Shown here: one piece after another, positions 1-5,344 of the stretch | Layout of the letters: the number at the start of each line of letters is the position of its first letter | Numbering within the stretch: the stretch's first letter is position 1 | DNA from: CAYLOP01 sp964385305 | GTDB taxonomy: Bacteria > Chloroflexota > Anaerolineae > Anaerolineales > E44-bin32 | Assembly (NCBI GenBank): GCA_964385305.1 | Contig: CAYLOP010000188.1 | Coordinates: 1-5,344, forward strand | Length of the DNA: 5,344 nt | Direction of reading: 5' to 3' | The notes under the pieces: model-generated | What the model was told of the DNA's origin: nothing | Database searches by the model: none | Seen by the model: only the letters and a program-made list of their open reading frames with translations | Program-made: the position numbers and the translations under genes

Positions 1-55
1 GGCTGCTGCCGAATTGGAAGCACTGATTAAAACCGATTTCACAGGAAGACTCTAA
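1..55 (+). CDS. C-terminal end of probable HPr-type phosphocarrier (partial)
   Basis: Only the last 17 complete codons and a TAA stop lie in the window; the reading frame enters from the left edge. The visible residues are AAAELEALIKTDFTGRL. This is an Ala/Glu/Leu amphipathic helix followed by an 'ALIxxDF' ending, resembling the terminal helix of HPr proteins and of HPr domains fused to DhaM. The strongest argument is context: the next gene on the same strand, 23 nt downstream, is Enzyme I, whose direct phosphate acceptor is HPr, and ptsH-ptsI is a very common gene order. The HPr active-site histidine would lie upstream and cannot be seen. The tail alone is too short to exclude another protein, so the HPr identity is an inference. 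Confidence 0.55.
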   Translation, partial: AAAELEALIKTDFTGRL

Positions 56-65
56 GCTCTCCAGT

Positions 66-70
66 GGAGG
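66..70 (+). promoter_or_regulatory. Shine-Dalgarno that sets the ptsI start
   Basis: GGAGG at 66-70 is followed 8 nt later by GTG at 79, which is ideal spacing. The upstream in-frame GTG at 64 has only GGAAG at 44-48, with a 15-nt spacer. The in-frame ATG at 103 has a GGAG touching the start codon, with no spacer. GTG 79 is therefore the preferred start. Confidence 0.65.
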
Positions 71-78
71 CATTTATC

Positions 79-1821
79 GTGGGCAACGGTAAACAAGTGG
101 AGATGCGGGGAATACCGGCGGCGCCTGGACTTGCCGTGGGGATCGCCTTTCCTTTGGGCGAGATACAGGTGCGAATCACGCGTGAAACCGGTCGGGATCC
201 AGAGCGGGAATGGGAACGGCTGAATTCTGCGCGCGAGATGGCTCGGGTGGACTTGCAGTGTTTGAAGGAGAAGGTCGAGCGTGAGATTGGGACAGAGGAA
301 GCGGCGATCTTCGATGCCCATGGGATGCTGCTGGAAGATATCAACCTTACGAAGCTCGTTCGAGAAACGATCGATGGTGGCATCAACGCCGAATCGGCAT
401 GGATGGATGGCATTGACCATTTTGCGCGGCAATTGGAAATAATCCCCGATCCCACACTGAGCGCCCGGGCGGCTGATCTACGGGATATCGGGCAGCGGGT
501 TGTTCTCTACCTTCTGGGTGAGTCGCCGGAAAGCCAAGAAACCCTGCCAGAGGATTCCGTTGTTATCGCGCGCGATCTCTCACCCTCCCAGACGGCCTCC
601 CTGGAGAAAGATCATATTGCCGCATTTTGTATTGCGGAGGGCGCTCCCACTTCTCACGCAGCCATCCTTGCCAAAGCCCTTGGAGTCCCCGCAGTTGTTG
701 GGTTGGGTGAGGAACTGCTGAAGATCTCAAAGGGCGTTCCGATACTGGTGGATGGGAAAGAGGGCGCATTGATCGCCCATCCTTCGGAAGATACGCGGGA
801 TGTGTTTGAGCGGAGATTCGTGCAGGCTCAAGAACTTTCAGAAGCGGAAAGAGCCACAGCGCATACGCCGGCTGTTACCAAAGATCATTATCAGGTGGAA
901 GTGGTCGCCAATGTAGGCGGGGTGGATGATGCGGTGGCAGCCCTCGAGATGGGAGCGGAAGGGATCGGGTTGCTGCGGACGGAGTTCCTCTACCTCAAAC
1001 GCACCCAAGCTCCTAGTGAAGAAGAGCAGATTGCGGTCTATAGAGAAATCTTGGAGGTGATGGGTTCTCGTCCAGTTGTGGCTCGCACGATTGATGTGGG
1101 CGGCGACAAAGATATGCCTTATTTGGAATTTGGGAAGGAAACGAATCCTTTCTTGGGGTGGCGTGGTATCCGCTATTGCCTGGGCGAACCGGCGTTTTTC
1201 AAACAGCAGCTGCGCGCCTTGCTGCGTGCTGGGGTCGGTCATGACTTGCGCGTGATGCTGCCGATGGTCGCTACATTATCTGAGGTACAGCAGGCAAAGC
1301 AGTTGATCACACAAGCCCGCCAGGAGGTCATGTCCGATGGTGGAAAAGTGGCCGATCCGATTCAGATCGGGATGATGGTTGAGACGCCGGCTGCGGCAGT
1401 GCAAGCGGACCTTTTCGCGCTGGAGGTTGATTTCTTTAGCATCGGGACCAATGACCTGACCCAGTATACGATGGCGGCGGAGCGTACCAATCCCAAGGTG
1501 GCATATCTGGGGGATCCCTGCCATCCGGCCGTCCTGCGTTTGATCCAACAAGTGATTGAGGCTGGTCACCAGGCCGGCATATGGGTCGGGGTTTGTGGCG
1601 AAATGGCCGGTGATCCTGATGCTATTCCCATCCTGTTAGGTTTTGGATTGGATGAGTTCAGCATGTCTCCTCCCTCCATACCACACGCGAAAGAACTCAT
1701 TCGTGAATGGTCTTTGCAGGATGCAAAGGAGTTGGCAGGTGCGTGCCTGAACCTCGATTCTGCGGAAGCGGTGCGTGCATTGGTTAATGCGAGGTCACAG
1801 TCGTTCAAGGCAGGAAGTTAA
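79..1821 (+). CDS. ptsI: Phosphoenolpyruvate-protein phosphotransferase (PTS Enzyme I)
   Basis: Cytoplasmic Enzyme I of the PEP:sugar phosphotransferase system. It autophosphorylates on histidine from PEP and passes the phosphate to HPr. From GTG 79 the protein is 580 aa, close to the usual 570-575. The sequence opens into RGIPAAPGLAVG, the typical N-terminus. Residues about 30-135 form the HPr-binding helical part (FDAHGMLLED). The phosphohistidine motif GAPTSHAAI has its His at 193 (codon 655-657). The C-terminal PEP-binding barrel carries LLRTEF (Arg300), RTIDVGGDK (Arg336), NPFLGWRGIR, MMVETPAA (Glu435), SIGTNDLTQYTMAAER (Asn458, Asp459, Arg469) and GVCGEMAGDP (catalytic Cys506). All expected catalytic residues are present, so it should be active. 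The phosphohistidine motif reads EGAPTSH where many Enzymes I have GGRTSH, and Lys replaces the usual Arg a few residues later; both look conservative. It follows a probable HPr gene and precedes a sugar kinase by 2 nt. A start at 64 (585 aa) is possible but has a poorer ribosome site. Confidence 0.96.
   Translation: MGNGKQVEMRGIPAAPGLAVGIAFPLGEIQVRITRETGRDPEREWERLNSAREMARVDLQCLKEKVEREIGTEEAAIFDAHGMLLEDINLTKLVRETIDGGINAESAWMDGIDHFARQLEIIPDPTLSARAADLRDIGQRVVLYLLGESPESQETLPEDSVVIARDLSPSQTASLEKDHIAAFCIAEGAPTSHAAILAKALGVPAVVGLGEELLKISKGVPILVDGKEGALIAHPSEDTRDVFERRFVQAQELSEAERATAHTPAVTKDHYQVEVVANVGGVDDAVAALEMGAEGIGLLRTEFLYLKRTQAPSEEEQIAVYREILEVMGSRPVVARTIDVGGDKDMPYLEFGKETNPFLGWRGIRYCLGEPAFFKQQLRALLRAGVGHDLRVMLPMVATLSEVQQAKQLITQARQEVMSDGGKVADPIQIGMMVETPAAAVQADLFALEVDFFSIGTNDLTQYTMAAERTNPKVAYLGDPCHPAVLRLIQQVIEAGHQAGIWVGVCGEMAGDPDAIPILLGFGLDEFSMSPPSIPHAKELIREWSLQDAKELAGACLNLDSAEAVRALVNARSQSFKAGS
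1811..1817 (+). promoter_or_regulatory. Shine-Dalgarno of the kinase, inside the end of ptsI
   Basis: CAGGAAG lies within the last codons of ptsI. Its GGAAG core (1813-1817) sits 6 nt before GTG 1824. Because the ptsI stop (1819-1821) lies between this site and the start, ribosomes finishing ptsI would be placed at the kinase start. Translational coupling is inferred from this. Confidence 0.55.
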
Positions 1822-1823
1822 TT

Positions 1824-3344
1824 GTGGAAGTCATTCTAGCTATCGACGTAGGGACTTCGGGAGCTAAAGTTTCCCTGGTGGACCGCGCTGGCACGTTGAA
1901 GGCCATTGCGTACAACGCGTACGTTCTGCACGGGGAGGGCAATTTCGTTGAGCAGAACCCTGAGGACTGGTGGCAGGCTGTCGCGACTGGAATTCGCTCG
2001 CTCCATGTGGAGAATCCGGAGACGACGATCGCCGGCATTGCGCTCAGTGGGCAGATGCAGGATTTGATTCTACTTGAAGCGGGGGAGACACTCGGCAATG
2101 CCATCCTTTACATGGATTCCCGCGCGCAAGATGAGAATCGTCGCGTGCACGCTTGCCTTGATACCGAGCGCTTGCAGCACATAACGTTGAATCTACAAGA
2201 CGCCTCCAGCCTGCTTGCAAAACTACTTTGGTTTAAAGAGAAACGATCTTCGCTCTATCAACAGGCGGATATTTTGCTGATAGGGGCACATGATTATATT
2301 GCGTACAAACTTTGTGGGGCTCATAGGGCAGATTACACGACCGCTTCCACAACCGGCTTATTCGATGCTGTGAAGAATGAATGGGCGTTCGATCTCCTGC
2401 AATGCCTGGACCTCCGCACGGATTGGTTGCCGCGTTTGACGGTTGCCGGAGAGCCTATCGGCGCGGTGAGCCGTCAGGCCGCAGATGAAACCGGACTGAC
2501 GCAGGGGATACCGGTGTTTCAGGGAGCAGGGGACGTGGCTTCCGCGACCTTAGGGGCAGGCGCAGGAGAAATCGGCCACTCGTACATATATCTGGGGACG
2601 AGTGGCTGGTACGCGGTTACATCTGAGAACACCATCGATCCAAACACCGGCATCTTTAATCTGCGTCACCCCGAACCGGGGCAGTGGATCTCAGTTGGCC
2701 ATTTGCTCGCTGCTGGTTCGAATTTCGACTGGCTCTGTCGGCAATTTGGGCATCTGGAACTTGAAGCTATTGGGGAACTGGATGGCTTGCCGCAAGCGAT
2801 GATCAATAAAATGGCTGGATCGGCTTCTCCGGGATGCGGTGGTTTGGTTTACTTCCCCCACCCGGCAGGATTGCGGTCCCCAGTGCGAGACCCGCAAGCG
2901 CGGGGTGTGTTTTTTGGTCTCACGCCAACGACGACGCGTCAGGAATTATACCGGGCGGTCCTTGAGGGTGTGGCCTATGCCTTGCGTTCAATCCGGGAGT
3001 TGATCATTGTGCAATCCACCGACGATGAAGTGAACATTGCTGGTGGCGGTGCGAAATCCGCGGTATGGACGCAGATCTTTGCCGACGTATTCGCATGCAA
3101 GGTAAATGTGTTAGCCGACCCGATGAACGTGGGTACACGCGGCGCAGCTTTGAGTGTTGGACGGACCTTGGGTTGGTATTCAAGTTATCGACCATCGGAG
3201 GCTTACTTTCCTGTGACGCAGGTTTTTGAGCCTCAGCCAACAGCCGTTGCGTGCTATGAAAATCTCTACGCCGTTTTCCAGGGTCTCTACCCTGCTTTCA
3301 GGCCCGGTTTTGCTGCTCTGAGTGTAGAGTTGGTTTCAGAATAA
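1824..3344 (+). CDS. FGGY-family carbohydrate kinase, xylulokinase-like
   Basis: Cytoplasmic ATP-dependent sugar kinase with the two-domain actin-like FGGY fold. At 506 aa it has the usual length (480-510). Visible landmarks in order: N-terminal phosphate loop AIDVGTSGAK (Asp8); sugar-site loop LSGQMQDL (76-81); ILYMDSRAQDE (94-104); DYTTASTTGLFD (170-181); catalytic-base region QGAGDVASA with Asp237; second phosphate loop YLGTSG (256-261); RSPVRDPQARG (351-361); a full match to the second FGGY signature at 361-381 (GVFFGL...ELYRAVLE); adenosine motif AGGGAKSAVW (406-415); and GTRGAA (437-442). Overall it resembles xylulokinase (XylB). However, the substrate loop reads QMQD where XylB has QMHG, the catalytic Asp is followed by Val rather than Asn, and GLRSP replaces GERTP. 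The sugar is therefore uncertain and no symbol is given. It begins at GTG, 2 nt after ptsI, and is the last gene before the terminator at 3446. Confidence 0.9.
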   Translation: MEVILAIDVGTSGAKVSLVDRAGTLKAIAYNAYVLHGEGNFVEQNPEDWWQAVATGIRSLHVENPETTIAGIALSGQMQDLILLEAGETLGNAILYMDSRAQDENRRVHACLDTERLQHITLNLQDASSLLAKLLWFKEKRSSLYQQADILLIGAHDYIAYKLCGAHRADYTTASTTGLFDAVKNEWAFDLLQCLDLRTDWLPRLTVAGEPIGAVSRQAADETGLTQGIPVFQGAGDVASATLGAGAGEIGHSYIYLGTSGWYAVTSENTIDPNTGIFNLRHPEPGQWISVGHLLAAGSNFDWLCRQFGHLELEAIGELDGLPQAMINKMAGSASPGCGGLVYFPHPAGLRSPVRDPQARGVFFGLTPTTTRQELYRAVLEGVAYALRSIRELIIVQSTDDEVNIAGGGAKSAVWTQIFADVFACKVNVLADPMNVGTRGAALSVGRTLGWYSSYRPSEAYFPVTQVFEPQPTAVACYENLYAVFQGLYPAFRPGFAALSVELVSE

Positions 3345-3445
3345 TGCCGTGGGTGTTCACGGGTAGAGGTTCTCGGAAGTCGTGTTGTTATCGGTGATAA
3401 ACAGACCTGCGAGTCAACAATGCCAGGCTCTGGAAAACGGAACGA

Positions 3446-3474
3446 GCCCCCGCAAATACGGGGGCGCTTTCTTT
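3446..3474 (+). terminator. Rho-independent terminator, possibly bidirectional
   Basis: Perfect 7-bp stem GCCCCCG (3446-3452) / CGGGGGC (3459-3465) with a 6-nt loop CAAATA, followed by GCTTTCTTT to 3474. It lies about 100 nt after the kinase stop and 39 nt beyond the minus-strand propeller gene's stop. In reverse, the same stem is followed by TCGTTCCGTTTTCC, a weaker T-rich tract, so it may end both convergent transcripts. The rest of the 168-nt intergenic region holds only weak short inverted repeats and no convincing gene. Confidence 0.85.
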
Positions 3475-3512
3475 ACAACGAGATGAAGCGTGCGAATATT
3501 TGCAGCGAAGCA

Positions 3513-4808
3513 TCAGGGGCTGATGACAGGCTCCAATTCCATCCAGGTACGCCCGCCATCCTCTGTCCTTACGAGGGCGATATCTTCCCCTGCGCGTGCT
3601 ACCGCCCATCCATGCTGGTCGTCGACGAAGGAAAATTGGCCATCCCAACTTACACTTTTAATCTTCGACCAGGTACGACCGCCATCCTGGGTTTGGTGGA
3701 TGTCCCTTCCAAGCGCCCAGCCTATACTTCTGTCGATGAACATTAACTCACCGCCTGGGAAGGGGGATGTCTGCCATGTCAGCCCACCGTTTTCTGTTTT
3801 GTAGAGGTAGTTCATAGATCGCTGTTTTGTGCCAGGTTCCAAGCTGCATTTCAGGGTGAGCGCAGCCGATTGGGTAGAGAATAAAATCGGTGATGAGGTT
3901 TCACAGGCTACACCATTGAAATCGGCTGTATCGCTCACACCCGCTGGGGGTGGAAGCTGCTGAGATTGCCAGCGCAACCCGCCGTCCTGCGTCCAGTCGA
4001 CGAACACGGATTCGTTGGGGCCGCGGCTGTAGGTCACGAGACCCGACCGTGCGTTGTGGAAATCCACGCCCGTCTGACAACAGATATGCAGATTGCCGCT
4101 TTCTGGGTTGTATGGATCGATGGTCTTTTCCCAATTCTCGCCACCATCGGTGGTGCGGTAAAGCGCAACGTAAACATGACTCATGCCGGCGTCGAGCATG
4201 AGCATTAACCAGCCGTGTGCCTCATCCGAGAAATGGAGCCATAGCGGACCATGCGTGCCCATAAGAATCTCGTCCGTGGGGAGGTAGGTCACTGACCACG
4301 AACCCCCAGCATCGGTTGTGTGCCATATCGCAGAGGGAGTAGACCACGCCGGGAACTCCGGATAGTATGTTATCCAGGCAGTGGACGGATTGAGAAAGGC
4401 GCCAAGTGCGGTCTTTGGGGTTTCATCGCCCATGGGAGCGGGTTCAGGCGGCGTGACATCGCGCCAGGATGCCCCGCCGTCAAGTGTAGTGAGGATATGG
4501 TCTTGAGCGCTGCCAATCCCCCAGCCTGTAGTGGCGTCGACCATGTGGATGGTTGTGATTGTGACCTCCTGCCCAGGCGAGAAATGCGCGATGGCGGGCC
4601 CTAGCGAAGCTTCGGATGGGGTGGGCGTGACGGTGGGGGGGATCAACGTATCGGAAGGTTGGGGTTTGAACGCAGGGGAGGGCTCCTTCTTTGTAGGTGT
4701 ATGAGGAGGCAAGGAGGTCTCGGTATCTGTTGGCGACGCGGGATAATTGCAGTTTGCGATGGCAAGGGCAAGGAGGATGAGGAGCACGCTCCTGATAAGT
4801 CTATACAT
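3513..4808 (-). CDS. Exported seven-bladed Asp-box beta-propeller protein (Ycf48/BNR-like), probable lipoprotein
   Basis: From ATG 4808 the protein is 431 aa. Residues 1-19 form an export signal (Arg3, Arg6, then hydrophobic LLILLALAIA) ending at Cys20. AIAN-C is an imperfect lipobox with Asn at -1, and A-I-A is also a good signal peptidase I site, so lipid anchoring is likely but not certain. Residues about 22-68 form a Pro/Thr/Ser-rich linker (PPTVTPTPSE). The rest carries seven Asp-box repeats of the form T-x-[DN]-[GA]-G-x-x-W at about 108, 164, 219, 273, 338, 373 and 415. Most are preceded by a 'D/N...GW' strand (DATTGWGIG, DEAHGWLML, DRSIGWALG, DQHGWAVAR). Seven boxes imply a complete seven-bladed propeller, as in Ycf48-like, sialidase-type and sortilin-type folds. 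No sialidase catalytic set is evident, so binding or assembly is more likely than hydrolysis. ATG 4808 has GGGG six nt upstream; GTG 4820 lacks a ribosome site and would put four extra residues before the signal peptide. It lies downstream of the small membrane protein gene on the same strand. The specific ligand is unknown. Confidence 0.88.
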   Translation of the reverse strand: MYRLIRSVLLILLALAIANCNYPASPTDTETSLPPHTPTKKEPSPAFKPQPSDTLIPPTVTPTPSEASLGPAIAHFSPGQEVTITTIHMVDATTGWGIGSAQDHILTTLDGGASWRDVTPPEPAPMGDETPKTALGAFLNPSTAWITYYPEFPAWSTPSAIWHTTDAGGSWSVTYLPTDEILMGTHGPLWLHFSDEAHGWLMLMLDAGMSHVYVALYRTTDGGENWEKTIDPYNPESGNLHICCQTGVDFHNARSGLVTYSRGPNESVFVDWTQDGGLRWQSQQLPPPAGVSDTADFNGVACETSSPILFSTQSAALTLKCSLEPGTKQRSMNYLYKTENGGLTWQTSPFPGGELMFIDRSIGWALGRDIHQTQDGGRTWSKIKSVSWDGQFSFVDDQHGWAVARAGEDIALVRTEDGGRTWMELEPVISP

Positions 4809-4934
4809 CGTTAACCCCACTTTTCATGTCAAGGCGTACAGAATGACCGATCATGGCGATGGGAGCGATCATCACAAGCGAATCAATCGATTGGGATGGG
4901 CTTCCGCTCTTCTTGGGAAATTTATACGAGCGCG

Positions 4935-5303
4935 TTATACGCCAGGTGGCGGTGGGCGCATGCCCGGCTGCTGGGTCAGCATTTCTGCCGTGGCGCGTGT
5001 GTTCTCCTCCAGCGCCAGCAGAAGGAAGATGCCCTCGCCGAAGGCATATAAGGTGATTGAAATGCTCCCGCCGTATAAGATGGCTAAAAAGCCAAGGAAT
5101 ATCCCGCCGAGGACTCCACCAAACATGCTTCCCATGCCATAACTTCCGCCAAACTGATTTCCCAATTCGCCTAAGGCTGCTCCTCCAAGAACGCTCGCAG
5201 CACAGATGCCTAGGATAACCAGAAGCGTTATCGCGCCTGAAATGATTCCAAGGATTTTATAGATGGTACCGATCGTGCGAAGGGCGGTATATCGTTTCTC
5301 CAT
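4935..5303 (-). CDS. Small two-helix membrane protein of unknown function
   Basis: 122 aa, complete. A basic N-terminal segment (MEKRYTALRTIGTIYK) leads into a hydrophobic helix at about 17-38. A Gly-rich stretch follows at about 39-66 (GGAALGELGNQFGGSYGMG). A second hydrophobic helix at about 63-86 runs into GEGIFLLLALEENTRATAEML (88-109), which looks like an amphipathic cytoplasmic helix, and the protein ends in a Pro-rich tail (RPPPPGV). The 'YxALRTIxxIYK' opening and 'LLLxLEENTRxTAEML' ending resemble small uncharacterised membrane proteins I associate with Chloroflexota; this comes from memory and no search was run. There are no catalytic motifs. Both ends probably face the cytoplasm. 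The start is secure because AAGGAGG sits 7 nt upstream. The next gene on this strand, the exported propeller, starts 126 nt downstream, so co-transcription is possible. Function unknown. Confidence 0.8.
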   Translation of the reverse strand: MEKRYTALRTIGTIYKILGIISGAITLLVILGICAASVLGGAALGELGNQFGGSYGMGSMFGGVLGGIFLGFLAILYGGSISITLYAFGEGIFLLLALEENTRATAEMLTQQPGMRPPPPGV

Positions 5304-5310
5304 CGTCTAG

Positions 5311-5317
5311 CCTCCTT
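5311..5317 (-). promoter_or_regulatory. Strong Shine-Dalgarno of the small membrane protein
   Basis: Read on the minus strand this is AAGGAGG, a near-complete match to the anti-Shine-Dalgarno, with a 7-nt spacer to ATG 5303. It is the strongest ribosome site in the window and suggests efficient translation. Confidence 0.8.
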
Positions 5318-5331
5318 ATTGCTAATGCAAT
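5318..5331 (-). repeat. Inverted repeat directly upstream of the ribosome site
   Basis: ATTGC (5318-5322) and GCAAT (5327-5331) are perfect inverted arms around a 4-nt centre. They abut the Shine-Dalgarno of the small membrane protein gene. It could be a small operator or an RNA hairpin near the ribosome site. At 5 bp and AT-rich it could also be chance. Confidence 0.3.
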
Positions 5332-5344
5332 TCCTTGGCCGATT

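Noticed and set aside
64..78. Upstream GTG start for Enzyme I (585 aa)
   Set aside because: The only Shine-Dalgarno-like sequence before it is 15 nt away, whereas GGAGG at 66-70 fits GTG 79. The extra five residues do not belong to the conserved domain. It cannot be fully excluded.
838..1242. Minus-strand open frame within ptsI
   Set aside because: Shadow of the well-conserved PEP-binding domain; no independent coding evidence.
3347..3362. CCGTG-6 nt-CACGG hairpin just after the kinase stop
   Set aside because: A 5-bp stem not followed by a T-run, so it is not a credible terminator by itself.
3388..3400. TTATC-GGT-GATAA inverted repeat after the kinase
   Set aside because: Only 5 bp with a 3-nt loop and no T-tract. 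It lies between a stop codon and a much stronger terminator, so no function can be argued.
3492..3503. Near-palindrome GCGAATATTTGC between the terminator and the propeller stop
   Set aside because: Imperfect and short, in the 3' region of a convergent pair where no operator is expected.
3420..3746. Plus-strand open frame starting in the convergent intergenic region
   Set aside because: It runs through the terminator hairpin and then antisense to the propeller gene, and has no ribosome site or recognisable protein features.
4827..4832. Perfect minus-strand TTGACA as a -35 box for the propeller gene
   Set aside because: At 16-18 nt spacing the -10 position reads about GATGTA and overlaps the start codon, so it cannot serve the chosen start.
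4850..4877. Minus-strand TTGTGA-16 nt-CATGAT as a promoter
   Set aside because: Each box matches the consensus at only four of six positions and the spacing is short; this level of match is expected by chance.
4747..5142. Plus-strand open frame of 131 aa spanning the spacer between the two minus-strand genes
   Set aside because: It is antisense to both genes, with a low-complexity, Arg/Pro-rich translation and no convincing start. The minus-strand genes have a signal peptide, membrane helices and good ribosome sites.

Overview
The window looks like a bacterial chromosome segment of moderate GC. Two gene groups converge on a shared intergenic terminator at about 3.45 kb. I see no phage, insertion sequence, CRISPR or RNA-gene signatures. 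The best taxonomic guess is a Chloroflexota (Anaerolineae-like) bacterium. This rests on the Pro/Thr-rich secreted Asp-box propeller, the small 'YxALRTIxxIYK ... EENTR' membrane protein, GTG starts, and an HPr/EI pair running into an FGGY kinase gene. It is an inference from family resemblance, not proof.

Left half, plus strand (1-3344): a tight operon. The last 17 codons of an upstream gene, probably an HPr-type phosphocarrier, end at 55. Next comes a complete PTS Enzyme I (ptsI, 79-1821, GTG start chosen by its Shine-Dalgarno). After a 2-nt gap comes a complete FGGY carbohydrate kinase (1824-3344), xylulokinase-like but with altered sugar-site residues. Enzyme I takes phosphate from PEP and passes it to HPr. 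No sugar-specific Enzyme II is visible, so the final phosphate acceptor lies outside the window. It could be a transporter, a dihydroxyacetone kinase module or a regulator. The kinase would phosphorylate a free sugar with ATP.

Middle (3345-3512): a 168-nt convergent intergenic region. It has a strong GC hairpin with a T-tract (3446-3474) that ends the plus-strand operon and may also work in reverse.

Right half, minus strand (3513-5303): first in transcription order is a 122-aa two-helix membrane protein (5303-4935) with a near-perfect Shine-Dalgarno. A 126-nt spacer separates it from an exported protein (4808-3513) with a signal peptide, a Pro/Thr-rich linker and seven Asp-box repeats, which together predict a seven-bladed beta-propeller of the Ycf48/BNR type. 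The two may be co-transcribed and both act at the membrane or cell surface; no enzymatic role can be assigned to either.

No clearly new system is visible. The points most worth a second look are the substrate of the atypical FGGY kinase, the missing PTS acceptor, and the propeller/small-membrane-protein pair.
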